From positions 248,001 through 312,000 of the forward strand of contig NZ_SLWR01000003.1 of NCBI RefSeq assembly GCF_004345665.1: a stretch of DNA of 64,000 nucleotides. Reading direction: 5' to 3'. The notes under the pieces are model-generated. The model did not search any database, was not told where the DNA came from, and was given only the letters and a program-made list of their open reading frames with translations. A program made the position numbers and the translations under genes. The number at the start of each line of letters is the position of its first letter. The first letter of the stretch is position 1. Below are positions 36,052-44,975 of the stretch, piece by piece. The stretch is from Kribbella antiqua (GTDB lineage: Bacteria; Actinomycetota; Actinomycetes; Propionibacteriales; Kribbellaceae).

Positions 36052-38631
36052 TCACAGTAGGCCGAGGGATTTTGCGTTGGTTGCGGCGGCGCGGCGGGTT
36101 TTGGCGTCGAGCTTGGTAAGGATCGCGGCGACGTGGGTGTCGACCGTACGGACGGACAGCACCAGGCGCGCGGCGATCTCGGCGTTGGTCAGGCCCTCGG
36201 CCAGCAGGCGGATGACGTCGGTTTGGCGCTCGGTGAGGCCGGCGGGATTCTCGCGGGTCGCCTGCACGCGGCCGCGCGGGATCCGGGATACTCCGAGTTC
36301 CCGAAGCTGGACTCGTACCTTCCGGGCCAGCGGCTCCGCGCCCAAGCTGTCGAGGGTGTTGAGCGCAGCCAGCAGGTCGGCAGCGTTGCTGCTGTGCGAG
36401 AGCGCAAGCGCGTACTCGTAAGGGCAGCCGGCGCTCTGCCAAGCGTCTGCCGCCTGCCGCCACTGTCCCCGGCCCAAGAGCGTGTAGGGCTGATCGAACC
36501 CGTCGTCTGGCAGGTCGTGGCCCGCGAGCCGCAGCCAGTACCCGAACGCAGCCGCCTGACTGACGCGCCCGTGTTGCTTCACATCGTCGTACGACGGCAA
36601 CATGCGGGCAGCGACTGCCGGGAGATCGCCGCGCAACCAGGCCGCCTCGAGCAAGGCGGCACCGGCCGGACCGGTGCGTTGCGCCTCGCCGAGTCGTTGC
36701 GCGATGTCCCAGGCTTCGTTGAGCATCTCCTCGCCGTCCTGGCCGCGCCGGGTCCGAACCAGGCCGGCGACCACCAACGCCGGGCACCGTCTGATCAGCT
36801 CGGCGTCGTTGATCGACAACGCCTCCCGCTCCGCCTCGTCCCACCGGCCGAGCGCGAGGTACACCATGCCGCGGGTGACCTGCAGGTACCGGCGGAACCC
36901 GTGGAACTCCGCCTCGTCGGCCAACTCGATGGCGTCCTCGAGCAGGTGCTCCGCCTCGCTGAGCCGGGACAGATCCGCCAACTGCCAGCAGAGGTTCACG
37001 TACGCGCGGCACGCATGCTCGATCTCACCGGCGTCGAGCGCGACGTTCAGGCTTTCCTCCAGCAGTGCCTGGCCCTCCGGCAGGCCGTCCTCCCAGAGCG
37101 CCACGCCGACGTTGTTGAGCGCGTGGGACAACAAGCCGGCGTCGCCGAGCTCGCGGGCCATCGAGACGGCCCGCATTCCGACGGCGACGCATTCGTCGCG
37201 ATGCCCGGACAGCATGTACAGCTGCGATCTGTTGCTCAGGGCAAACGCCAGCGCGGATTCGTCACCCGCACCCTCGAGCACCTCGATCGCCTGGTCACTG
37301 CTGATCTCGGCCCGCGGGCGATCACCCGCCCACCAATGCATCCGGGACAACCAGCGCAGACTGAGTCCCAGCGCAATCCGATCGCCCAGTGACCGCCGTA
37401 ACGCGACCGCTTCTTCCTCAGCACTTACGGCGAGCGCCGCCGATCCGGCCGTGTAGCACTCGACCGCGTAGCCGTCGTACAGATCCGCCTGTTCGGACGT
37501 CGAGAACATGTCCCGGTGGTCGAGCACCAGCCGATAGTGCGCCACCGCCTCGCGATGCGAACCAGCGGCCGATGCCTCCCGCGCCGCGGCCGGGCCGTGC
37601 TCGACGATCACCTCTCCTGCGCCGGCTTGGGCCGCGTGGTGGACGATGCGGGACAGGTCGACATCTGCCCGGCGCTCGAGCAGCGCCGCGAGTACGGCCT
37701 GGTTGCAGGCCACCCGGCGCGCGGCCGGCATCGAGTCCGTGACGGCGCGGCGGGCGAGCTCATGCGTGAACGAGACGCCGGACGGCGAAACCACCAGTAC
37801 GCCGATCCGCTCGGCTGCCGCGAGCGAGGCGAGCCCATCAGGTACGACGGCTTCGACCAGCCAGCGCTCGGCGGTCGACGGAATCACCGCCAGCTGTTCC
37901 AGCGCGTCACGCGTCGACGCGTCGAGGTCCGCCAGCCGTGCCGCGACCGCTTCGGCGACGGTTGGCGGCACGCCGTCCAGGTCGCCGGACGCGAAGATCT
38001 CGGTGACGAAGAACGGGTTGCCCGCGGTGACTGCGAAGACGCGGTCCGCGTCCATGCCGGTGTGCGCGCCCAGCCGCCGTACGGCTGAAGCTGACAGCCG
38101 GGCCGGCCGCAGCCGGCGGAGTCGCGGCGTGCTCGACGCCAACCCGAGCAGATGCTGGAGCGGGTGGTCTCTGGTGATCTCGACGTCCCGGTACGACAGA
38201 ACGAGTACGGCGGGCAGGCTGGCAATCCGCCGTACGAGGAAACGCAGTACGTCTAGGGTTGCCTCGTCGGCCCAATGCAGGTCCTCGACGACGAGGACGG
38301 TCGGCTCGTCCGGCCGGTCGAGCTCCGCGCGGAGGGCGTCGCTCACCGCGTTGCGGTCGCCTGACTCGAGCGCTCGAGTGAGCACACCGCCAACGCTGCC
38401 GATCAGGTCGCGCAGCGGGCCCAGCACCCGCGGCGTGGCGAGGTCGTCGCAGTAGCCGACCAGCAGCCGGGTCTCGGACGGCAGGACCGACTTCAGCGCG
38501 TGCACCAGACTCGACTTGCCGATCCCGGCCTCACCGGCGATGAGCACGACCGAACCGTCGCCCGCCCGTGCCTCCTCGGCCGCGGCAGCGAGCTCGGCCA
38601 ACTCACGCTCACGCTCCAGCATCCGTCCCAC
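36052..38631 (-). CDS. Large LuxR-type (LAL) ATPase regulator
   Basis: 859 aa. Walker A GEAGIGKSS near residue 34 and Walker B VLVVEDLHWADE near 115 form an AAA-type ATPase; the middle is TPR-like helical repeats; the C terminus (about 795-855) is a LuxR HTH (LTERQTDVIRLLAEGLTNAEIAARLVLSVRTVDTHVAAIL). LAL regulators typically activate catabolic or secondary-metabolite operons on binding ligand. Divergent from the five-gene operon at 38730; two direct repeats in the shared promoter are the likely binding site. Start could also be ATG three codons later. Confidence 0.92.
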   Translation of the reverse strand: MGRMLERERELAELAAAAEEARAGDGSVVLIAGEAGIGKSSLVHALKSVLPSETRLLVGYCDDLATPRVLGPLRDLIGSVGGVLTRALESGDRNAVSDALRAELDRPDEPTVLVVEDLHWADEATLDVLRFLVRRIASLPAVLVLSYRDVEITRDHPLQHLLGLASSTPRLRRLRPARLSASAVRRLGAHTGMDADRVFAVTAGNPFFVTEIFASGDLDGVPPTVAEAVAARLADLDASTRDALEQLAVIPSTAERWLVEAVVPDGLASLAAAERIGVLVVSPSGVSFTHELARRAVTDSMPAARRVACNQAVLAALLERRADVDLSRIVHHAAQAGAGEVIVEHGPAAAREASAAGSHREAVAHYRLVLDHRDMFSTSEQADLYDGYAVECYTAGSAALAVSAEEEAVALRRSLGDRIALGLSLRWLSRMHWWAGDRPRAEISSDQAIEVLEGAGDESALAFALSNRSQLYMLSGHRDECVAVGMRAVSMARELGDAGLLSHALNNVGVALWEDGLPEGQALLEESLNVALDAGEIEHACRAYVNLCWQLADLSRLSEAEHLLEDAIELADEAEFHGFRRYLQVTRGMVYLALGRWDEAEREALSINDAELIRRCPALVVAGLVRTRRGQDGEEMLNEAWDIAQRLGEAQRTGPAGAALLEAAWLRGDLPAVAARMLPSYDDVKQHGRVSQAAAFGYWLRLAGHDLPDDGFDQPYTLLGRGQWRQAADAWQSAGCPYEYALALSHSSNAADLLAALNTLDSLGAEPLARKVRVQLRELGVSRIPRGRVQATRENPAGLTERQTDVIRLLAEGLTNAEIAARLVLSVRTVDTHVAAILTKLDAKTRRAAATNAKSLGLL

Positions 38632-38654
38632 CCCCCACCCGATTACCTCGTGAA

Positions 38655-38686
38655 CTACGTAGGTCAGTCAACCGATCTACGTAGGT
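38655..38686. promoter_or_regulatory. Direct repeat CTACGTAGGT, likely LAL binding site
   Basis: CTACGTAGGT occurs at 38655-38664 and again at 38677-38686, exactly 22 bp (about two helical turns) apart, each containing the palindrome CTACGTAG. It lies between the LAL regulator and the operon start 44 bp downstream. Confidence 0.75.
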
Positions 38687-38729
38687 ACGACGGATCCGGC
38701 GGAGTGCTGTCCGCACCTACAAACGATGC

Positions 38730-39902
38730 ATGCAGTCAATCCATCACCGCCACGACGTCGTCATCGTCGGTGCGCGAGCCGCCGGAGCCGCGACCGCGCT
38801 CCTGCTCGCCAGGCACGGACACGACGTCGTCGTGGTCGACCGGGACACCTTTCCGAGCGACACCGTGTCCACGCATCAGCTCGCCCGTCCGGGCGTCGTA
38901 CAGCTGAACCGCTGGGGATTGCTCGACGCTGTGCTGGACAGCGGCGCGCCGGCCATCCGGCAGGTCACGTTCACCGCGGCGGGCGAGTCGATCACCCGTC
39001 CGGTGAAGGACAGCGCCGGGGTCGACCTGCTCGTGGCGCCACGCCGGTACATCCTCGACACGATCGTGGCCGGCGCCGCGGCCGACGCGGGAGCTTCGGT
39101 GCGGTACGGCGTCACCGTCGACGGCGTGCGCTTCGATCAGAACGGCCGGGCCGCCGGCGTGTACGGCCACGACGAGTCCGGCGCGCCGATCGAGCTGTCG
39201 GCGCGCTTCGTGATCGGAGCGGATGGCCTCGGCTCCCGGATCGCTCGCGAGGTGGGCGCCGGGATCATCGAGGGCCGGGGTGCCTCGAGTTCCGGGCAGT
39301 ACGCGTACTTCGACGGCCTGCCCTGGAACGGAATCGAGTTGGTCGTCGCCGACCGGGCACTCAGCGGAGTGTTCCCCACCCACCACGGCCAAGCGTGCAT
39401 CTGGATCTGCGGCCCCACCGCTGATGCGCACGCGTTCCGCCGTACGGCGACGACCCGCGCGGAGGCGTTCACCAACTACCTGCGGCGCACGGCGCCCGAG
39501 TTGGCCGAACGCCTCCGCGCAGGCCGCCTGGTCTCGCCGGTCACCGGCATGATGCGGGCGCCGAACCAAATCCGCCGGTCGCACGGCCCCGGCTGGGCAC
39601 TGGTCGGCGACGCCGGCTACCACAAGGACCCGGTCACCGGGCACGGCCTGTCCGACGCGTACCGCGATGCCGAGCTGCTGGCTGACGCGCTACACGAGGC
39701 GCTCCTGGGCGTCGACCCGGACGCCGCGCTGGCCGGCTACCAGCGCCGGCGCGACCGGGCCCTGCGGGAGGTCTTCGAGCTGACCATCGCGCTCGCTCAG
39801 TACCCGGGCGTGCAGGAGTTCGTCGTACTGCAGAAGCAACTCGCTCGTGCTCTCGACGCCGAAGCCACCGAGCTGGCGTCTCCAGAACCCATCGCTGTCT
39901 AA
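38730..39902 (+). CDS. FAD-dependent oxidoreductase (GGR/aromatic hydroxylase type)
   Basis: 390-aa flavoprotein: N-terminal FAD-binding VVIVGARAAGAATALLLARHG with VVVVDRD strand, middle GADGLGSRIAR (DG motif), and GWALVGDAGYHKDPVTGHGLSDA (GD motif) near 290. Belongs to the geranylgeranyl-reductase/PHBH-like group that hydroxylates or reduces hydrophobic or aromatic substrates. First gene of an operon with OsmC, PIG-L, MaoC and VOC proteins. No ribosome site is seen before the ATG. Confidence 0.88.
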   Translation: MQSIHHRHDVVIVGARAAGAATALLLARHGHDVVVVDRDTFPSDTVSTHQLARPGVVQLNRWGLLDAVLDSGAPAIRQVTFTAAGESITRPVKDSAGVDLLVAPRRYILDTIVAGAAADAGASVRYGVTVDGVRFDQNGRAAGVYGHDESGAPIELSARFVIGADGLGSRIAREVGAGIIEGRGASSSGQYAYFDGLPWNGIELVVADRALSGVFPTHHGQACIWICGPTADAHAFRRTATTRAEAFTNYLRRTAPELAERLRAGRLVSPVTGMMRAPNQIRRSHGPGWALVGDAGYHKDPVTGHGLSDAYRDAELLADALHEALLGVDPDAALAGYQRRRDRALREVFELTIALAQYPGVQEFVVLQKQLARALDAEATELASPEPIAV

Positions 39903-39925
39903 CCCAACGCACAAGGAGAACGACT

Positions 39926-40483
39926 ATGACCACCATCGCCACCAACGGCGTCGACACCGCCACCCTGTTCGCCACCCTCGACGCGGTCAAGGGCGCGCCC
40001 GAGGCCGCCCAGTTCCAGTTCCGCGCCGGCAACCAGTGGCTCAGCGGCACCCACAGCCGCAGCACGATCCACGGGTACTTCGGTGTCGGCGAAGAGCGCA
40101 CCCACGAGCGCAGCTTCCACTTCGATGCCGACCACCCGGCGGTGCTGGTCGGCCAGGACAACGGGCCGACCCCGGTCGAGTACATGCTGCACGCGCTCGC
40201 CGCCTGCCTGACCGCCGGGCTCGCCAACATCGCCGCCGCCCGCGGCATCCGGCTCACCGAAGTGCACTCGACCGTGTACGGCGACATCGACCTGAACGGC
40301 ATCCTCGGGCTCGACCCCGAGGTCCGCAACGGCTACCAGAACATCACGGTGAAGTTCACCGTCAAGGGCGACGCCCCGTCCGAGAAGCTGCGTGCGCTCG
40401 TCGCCCAGTCCCAGGCCCGCTCGGCCGTCTACGACGTCATCACCAACCAGGTTCCGGTCAGAATCGAGGTAGAAACCGAATGA
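39926..40483 (+). CDS. OsmC-family protein lacking the second redox cysteine
   Basis: 185-aa OsmC/Ohr-fold protein. The conserved first cysteine C94 (HALAACLTAGL) is present, but the residue expected to be the second, resolving-pair cysteine is serine (about S166, in QSQARSAVYDV), and no other cysteine exists. Canonical hydroperoxide reduction needs both, so the activity may differ, for example thioester or sulfur-metabolite hydrolysis. ATG with AAGGAGAA six bases upstream. Overlaps the PIG-L gene by ATGA. Confidence 0.88.
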   Translation: MTTIATNGVDTATLFATLDAVKGAPEAAQFQFRAGNQWLSGTHSRSTIHGYFGVGEERTHERSFHFDADHPAVLVGQDNGPTPVEYMLHALAACLTAGLANIAAARGIRLTEVHSTVYGDIDLNGILGLDPEVRNGYQNITVKFTVKGDAPSEKLRALVAQSQARSAVYDVITNQVPVRIEVETE

Positions 40484-41223
40484 CTGTCCCAGCACAGAGG
40501 ACCCGCCCGGTCGCCGAGGACCTGGGGACCGTCCTCGGCGTCTGGGCCCATCCGGACGACGAAGCCTTCCTGTCCGCCGGCCTGATGGCCGCCCTGAGCG
40601 ACGCGGGTCATCGAGTCGTCGTGGCCACCGCGACGTACGGCGAACTGGGTTCGCCGGATCCGGTGTCGCCCGAGGAACTCGCGGCCACCCGGCGAGAGGA
40701 AATGCGGGTAAGCCTCGAGGGCGTCGGCGTACGGGAGCACCGGTGGCTCGGGTATCGAGACGGCTTCTGTGCTGACGCCACCGACGGGGAGGCGGCGGTT
40801 GCCGGGCTGATCGAGGAAGTGGAACCGGACACCATCCTGACCTTCGGGCCGGACGGCGTGACAGGTCACTCCGATCATCAGGCCGTGTCGGCCTGGACGA
40901 CCGCTGCTTGGCAGGCGTCCGGCGCTCGCGCGCGGTTGCTGTACGCGACGCTGACTCCGCGCTATTACGCGGAGTGGGGCGAGGTCAGCGAGCGGCTCGG
41001 GATCTGGATGTCGGATGATCGACCGGTCACGGCCGACGACGAGCTCGCCGTACACGTTGTACTGACCGGGACTCAGCTGGATCGGAAGATCGCGGCTCTG
41101 CGCGCCCACGTCTCGCAGACGACCGGCCTGCTCACCGAGGTCGGACCGGAAGCCTTCCGGCGCTGGTGGTCGATCGAGGCCTTCGTCGCCGCCTCGCCGG
41201 CCCTCGCGGACTGCGTCCGATGA
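40480..41223 (+). CDS. PIG-L family N-acetylglucosamine-type deacetylase
   Basis: 247-aa zinc hydrolase with AHPDDE at residues 23-28 and the third ligand in GHSDH near 128. The family includes MshB and Mca of mycothiol metabolism and other deacetylases. Here it is coupled between an OsmC protein and a MaoC protein, suggesting a role in processing an N-acyl or thiol adduct made by the operon. ATG lies in the stop of the OsmC gene. Confidence 0.87.
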   Translation: MTVPAQRTRPVAEDLGTVLGVWAHPDDEAFLSAGLMAALSDAGHRVVVATATYGELGSPDPVSPEELAATRREEMRVSLEGVGVREHRWLGYRDGFCADATDGEAAVAGLIEEVEPDTILTFGPDGVTGHSDHQAVSAWTTAAWQASGARARLLYATLTPRYYAEWGEVSERLGIWMSDDRPVTADDELAVHVVLTGTQLDRKIAALRAHVSQTTGLLTEVGPEAFRRWWSIEAFVAASPALADCVR

Positions 41224-41663
41224 AGCCGGGGAGCATCGCCCGGAGAACCCGGGTGGTGTCGCAGCGCGACATCGAGCTGTTCACCGAACTGACCGGGGAC
41301 CGCAATCCCCTGCACTACAACGAGGAACTGGCCGCGGCCACCCGCTTCGGCGGGCTGATCGTCCAGGGCGGCGTGACGTCCGGCCTGCTCAACGCGGTCG
41401 TCGCCGAGGACGTGCCCGGTCCCGGCAGCGTGTTCCTCCGAGTGGCCTGGAACTTCCTGGCACCGGTCCGGCCCGGCGACGAGATCACCGCCGAGGTCGA
41501 GGTGCTGGAGGTCCACGCCACCAAACCGGTTTTCCGGATCCGTACGACGATCACCAACGGCGACGGCGTTGTCGTACTCGACGGTGATGCGCACGTGTAC
41601 CGCGTGCCGCTCGGATCCGGTAGCGACCTCGATGCGACCGCATCGGGGCAAGCACAACACTGA
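41220..41663 (+). CDS. MaoC-like hot-dog dehydratase
   Basis: 147-aa single hot-dog domain of the MaoC/R-hydratase type: FTELTGDRNPLHYNEELAAATRFGGLIVQGG carries the catalytic Asp/His pair (D31, H36). It probably hydrates an enoyl-thioester or related double bond. Start ATG overlaps the PIG-L stop. Part of the five-gene operon under the LAL regulator. Confidence 0.87.
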   Translation: MKPGSIARRTRVVSQRDIELFTELTGDRNPLHYNEELAAATRFGGLIVQGGVTSGLLNAVVAEDVPGPGSVFLRVAWNFLAPVRPGDEITAEVEVLEVHATKPVFRIRTTITNGDGVVVLDGDAHVYRVPLGSGSDLDATASGQAQH

Positions 41664-41673
41664 AGGAGTCGCC

Positions 41674-42072
41674 ATGACGACATTTCCGGGCATCACCCAC
41701 GTGGCCGTGACGGTGACCGATCTTGCGGTCAGTGTCCCGTGGTACACGCAACTGTTCGCAGCCGAACCTGTGCTGGACGAAGACACCGGGCCTTTCAGGC
41801 ACGTGGTCTACGCCATCGACGGCGGCCAGCTGTTCGGTCTGCACTACTTCCCGGACGGCAACTGGTCCAGTGAGTTCGACGCGCGCATCGCGGGCCTGGA
41901 CCACGTCGCCTTCACCTGCATCGACCGCGCCGAACTCGAGACCTGGCAGAACCGCCTGGACGAACTGGGCATCAAGCACGGCGGCATCGTCGACGCCCAC
42001 TACGGCTCCGGCCTGTCCTTCAAGGACCCCGACGGCGTAGCGCTGGAATTCTTCGCCGCCCCGGCGGCGTAA
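41674..42072 (+). CDS. VOC-family (glyoxalase/dioxygenase-like) protein
   Basis: 132-aa vicinal-oxygen-chelate protein: ITHVAVTVTDLAVSVPWYTQLF at residues 7-28 and DHVAFTCID in the second module supply metal-ligand His residues, and the terminal DPDGVALEFF supplies the Glu. Two betaalphabetabetabeta modules in one chain. Start ATG with AAGGAG six bases upstream. Last gene before the strong terminator. Substrate unknown. Confidence 0.88.
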   Translation: MTTFPGITHVAVTVTDLAVSVPWYTQLFAAEPVLDEDTGPFRHVVYAIDGGQLFGLHYFPDGNWSSEFDARIAGLDHVAFTCIDRAELETWQNRLDELGIKHGGIVDAHYGSGLSFKDPDGVALEFFAAPAA

Positions 42073-42079
42073 CCACCGA

Positions 42080-42124
42080 AGCGAGGTGGTCCCTACAGAG
42101 GGGGTGGGACCACCTCGCTCTTTT
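42080..42124 (+). terminator. Rho-independent terminator of the five-gene operon
   Basis: AGCGAGGTGGTCCC pairs with GGGACCACCTCGCT (14 bp, perfect) around a 12-base loop and is followed by CTTTT. The convergent methyltransferase gene ends with its stop codon at the left edge of the loop. Confidence 0.9.
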
Positions 42125-42818
42125 GGCAGCGGAAGTAGAGCAGACCAGGCACGGACTGCCAGACCGGCCGCTCGCCGACCGGTTCGACCATCCGTACGAC
42201 GGGCAGACCTGCAGCCACCAAGGTGTTGATATAGGTCGACAGCATCCGGTGATAGGCGACCCGAGGCAGGATCGCCCACCGCGTCTTGCTGTCGTACGGC
42301 CCCTCCTCGAAGTAACGACCGGTGATGCGCCGAGTCGAGCCGTCGACGTGGTCGATCAACTCCCCGTCAGCGGGGGTCTTGTAGCACGGATGCACGATCG
42401 ACGCCGCGAACCACCCACCAGGCTTGAGAATCCGGGCAATCGACCGCACCGCCGGCTCTAGTTCGGGAATGTCCATCAACGCCATATGGCACACCACCGC
42501 ATCGAACGAGGCGTCGTCGATCCGACGGAGCTCCTGGGCGTCGTCGTGAACGTACTCGATACCGCGCGGCGCCTCCTGCTCGAGCCTCCGGGCGTGGCCC
42601 AGCATCGCCTCCGAAGCATCGATCCCAACCACGTCAGCACCAAGATCAGCCAGTCGTCGCGCATCCCGCCCCTGCCCACACGCAACCGCAGCCACGCGCA
42701 GACCACGCACCTCACCCACCAGTTCATCGAACGTCTGATCCTCCAGCCCGACGCCGTCGGGATCAACGGTCTCGTGGTAGACGTCCGCCACTTCGTCGTA
42801 TGCACTCGTGATGGTCAT
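42093..42818 (-). CDS. Class I SAM-dependent methyltransferase
   Basis: 241 aa. Motif I VAAVACGQGRDARRLADLGADVVGIDASEAML at about 43-75 binds SAM, with the DASFDAVVCHMALMDIPE segment near 105-125. No membrane segment. Substrate is unknown; the UbiE/BioC-like pattern fits small molecules. The C-terminal codons and stop lie in the stem-loop of the convergent operon's terminator. Confidence 0.87.
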   Translation of the reverse strand: MTITSAYDEVADVYHETVDPDGVGLEDQTFDELVGEVRGLRVAAVACGQGRDARRLADLGADVVGIDASEAMLGHARRLEQEAPRGIEYVHDDAQELRRIDDASFDAVVCHMALMDIPELEPAVRSIARILKPGGWFAASIVHPCYKTPADGELIDHVDGSTRRITGRYFEEGPYDSKTRWAILPRVAYHRMLSTYINTLVAAGLPVVRMVEPVGERPVWQSVPGLLYFRCQKSEVVPPPL

Positions 42819-42867
42819 GTACGTCGAACGGCAGCCGCACCACCAATGTTTCCTCGTCTGCTAGCAG

Positions 42868-43692
42868 CTAAAGCTGCGCGAGTACGGCGTCGCGGAATCG
42901 CAGCAAGGCGTCTTCGTCCCAGGCGTGGCCGTCGGTTTCCCGGTTCTGGGCGGTCACGGGGCGGGCGCTGCGATAACAGGTGAGGGCCTGTTGGATGAGG
43001 GGTGCGTGGGTGGTCGGCAGGCAGTCGAGTGCCCAGACAGCGCCTTCCTCCTTGCTGAGGATTGTGCCGGAGCCCTGTTTGACGGTTGCCAGGACTCGGC
43101 AGGCGTTGAGTACGCCGTAGTACGGCGTTGACAGCAGCGTGTGGCCGGAGAGGACCTCGTGCAGGTCGGCCGTGATCGCGGCGAGGTAGTCGGCATGAGG
43201 TACTTCCGCGAACAGCTCGGCCGGTGGTGGTCCACTCACGACGGCACCACGTTTGTGCACTACCGTGATGTGCGCGGCGAGGTCCGGGTCGGAGCGCTGG
43301 GCGGTGTAGTCGACGCGGTCGGTCAGGATGTCAGTCGTCCAAGCGGCCGAGTAGTGGACCTCGAAAGGCCGCGGGTGCTGGTGCTGTGCCGCTTGCGCGA
43401 CGGTGAGGGCCGACAGTTCGAAGTCACCCAGCATCGGCCGGTCGAGCGACCGCCGGGCGAGTGCGCGGGCGGCATGGGCGCGCTCGGCTTCGCTGAGGGT
43501 CTCCGGCACCACCACCAACACATCGACATCGCTCTTCGCCCGGTAGAAGCAGCGCATCGCGAGCGATCCGTGCAGATAGATGCCGACGGCATCAAGTCCC
43601 ATCGCATCCAGCGACCCGAGGATGTAGGCACGGAGATCCTCGTCGCAGTCGTCCCACGACTGCGGGCGGTCGGCTGGATGCGCGGGCGTCAT
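42868..43692 (-). CDS. Aminoglycoside adenylyltransferase-like nucleotidyltransferase
   Basis: 274-aa protein of the AadA/ANT(3'')-like group: nucleotidyltransferase GS motif at G42-S43 with D55 and D57 in SDVDVLVV, a helical C-terminal DUF4111-type domain after about 150. It could adenylylate an aminoglycoside or another hydroxyl compound, but homologues in actinomycetes are not all resistance enzymes. Located just downstream of the aldose epimerase gene on the same strand, 5 bp apart. Confidence 0.82.
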   Translation of the reverse strand: MTPAHPADRPQSWDDCDEDLRAYILGSLDAMGLDAVGIYLHGSLAMRCFYRAKSDVDVLVVVPETLSEAERAHAARALARRSLDRPMLGDFELSALTVAQAAQHQHPRPFEVHYSAAWTTDILTDRVDYTAQRSDPDLAAHITVVHKRGAVVSGPPPAELFAEVPHADYLAAITADLHEVLSGHTLLSTPYYGVLNACRVLATVKQGSGTILSKEEGAVWALDCLPTTHAPLIQQALTCYRSARPVTAQNRETDGHAWDEDALLRFRDAVLAQL

Positions 43693-43697
43693 ACCAC

Positions 43698-44918
43698 CTA
43701 CTTCGTGCCGAAGCTGTAGATCGTCGTGGAGGTGTAGGTCTGGCCCGGGCGGAGGACCGTGGACGGGAAGTTCGGGTGGTTGGGGGAGTCCGGGAAGTGC
43801 TGGGTCTCGAAGGCGAAGGCGTCGCCCTGGCGGTACGACTTGTTACCGATGCCCTGGAACGTCCCGTCGAGGAAGTTGCCGCTGTAGAACTGCGCGCCCG
43901 GCTCGGTGGTGAGCACGGTGACGGTCCGCCCGTCCTCGGGCTCCCAGAAGCGGGCGGCCCACCGCAGTCCGTCGTCGTCCGGCGTACCGCCGAGGACGAA
44001 GTTGTGGTCGTACCCACGCCCGACCACCAGTTGGGGGTGGTCGTCCCGGAGCCGTTTGCCGATCGCGGTCGGCTTGCTGAAGTCGAACGGCGTCCCGGCC
44101 GTCGGCGCGATCTCGCCGGTCGGGATCAGGCCGGCGTCGACCGGTGTGTACGACGGCGCGTCGAGCTGCAGCACGTGACCGTCGATCGGGCCGCTGCCCT
44201 CGCCGGCCAGGTTGAGGTAGACGTGGTTGGTCAGGTTCACGATGGTCGCCTTACCGGCCACGGTCGCGTGATAATCGATCCGCAGGTTGTCGCGCCGGTC
44301 CAGCGTGTACGTCACGGTCGTGGTCAGCTCACCCGGGAAGCCCATCTCGCCGTCCGGGCTGACATAGCTGAAGGCGACGCCGATCTTCTTCTCGGTCTCG
44401 ACGACCTTCGCCGTCCACACCCTCTTGTCGAAGCCGATCGTGCCGCCGTGCAGCGCGTTCTCACCGTTGTTGACCGGGATCTGGTACGTCGTACCGTCCA
44501 AGGTGAAGCGGCCCTTGGCGATCCGGTTGCCGTACCGGCCGATGGTGGATCCGAAGTACGGGCTGAGTGTCGCGTAGTCCGGCAGGTTGTCGAACCCGAG
44601 GCTGATGTTCTTCGTCCGGCCGCGCCGGTCCGGCGTCTCGACCCGCTGGATGGTCGCGCCCCAGGTCAGCATCGAGATGGTGACGCGGCCGTTGGTGAAC
44701 GTGTAGACGTCCACCTTGACGCCGTCGGCCGTCGTACCGAACGGGTCCTTGCGGATCTCGAGTTTGCCGTGGTGTGCACCCATGGCGGTCAACCTATCCG
44801 GCGTACCAGTGGCCGAAGTGGCCTGGGCGGTGCCGCCGAGCGCGCCCGCGGCGGCGGCACCGAGCCCGAGGGCGCCGGCCGTCCGCAGGACCTGGCGGCG
44901 GGGCAGGTGATCAGTCAT
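43698..44918 (-). CDS. Tat-exported aldose 1-epimerase (mutarotase)
   Basis: 406 aa. A twin-arginine signal (PRRQVLRTAG then an Ala/Gly-rich hydrophobic run) precedes a complete galactose-mutarotase fold, with NGENALHGGTIGFDKRVW, NLTNHVYLNL and the terminal FETQHFPDSPNHPNFPS signature. It interconverts alpha and beta sugar anomers, here probably outside the cell. The ATG has GAGGGGAA four bases upstream; longer in-frame extension covers the promoter and divergent gene. A LacI-like palindrome lies just upstream. Confidence 0.92.
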   Translation of the reverse strand: MTDHLPRRQVLRTAGALGLGAAAAGALGGTAQATSATGTPDRLTAMGAHHGKLEIRKDPFGTTADGVKVDVYTFTNGRVTISMLTWGATIQRVETPDRRGRTKNISLGFDNLPDYATLSPYFGSTIGRYGNRIAKGRFTLDGTTYQIPVNNGENALHGGTIGFDKRVWTAKVVETEKKIGVAFSYVSPDGEMGFPGELTTTVTYTLDRRDNLRIDYHATVAGKATIVNLTNHVYLNLAGEGSGPIDGHVLQLDAPSYTPVDAGLIPTGEIAPTAGTPFDFSKPTAIGKRLRDDHPQLVVGRGYDHNFVLGGTPDDDGLRWAARFWEPEDGRTVTVLTTEPGAQFYSGNFLDGTFQGIGNKSYRQGDAFAFETQHFPDSPNHPNFPSTVLRPGQTYTSTTIYSFGTK

Positions 44919-44963
44919 CGCATTCCCCTCACTGAGTCGACTGACGTCGGTGTCACGGAGAGC

Positions 44964-44975
44964 GAGAGCGTTCTC
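44964..44975. promoter_or_regulatory. Possible LacI-type palindrome before the epimerase gene
   Basis: GAGAGCGTTCTC has GAGA/TCTC arms with a central CG-containing core, the style of LacI-family sites, 46 bp upstream of the start codon. One core pair is imperfect. Confidence 0.4.

Noticed and set aside
42862..42877. Small hairpin GCAGC-TAAA-GCTGC at the nucleotidyltransferase 3' end as terminator
   Set aside because: Only five base pairs and no T-run.
42868..43692. Calling the nucleotidyltransferase a definite antibiotic-resistance gene
   Set aside because: The fold is shared by non-resistance enzymes and the context gives no support.
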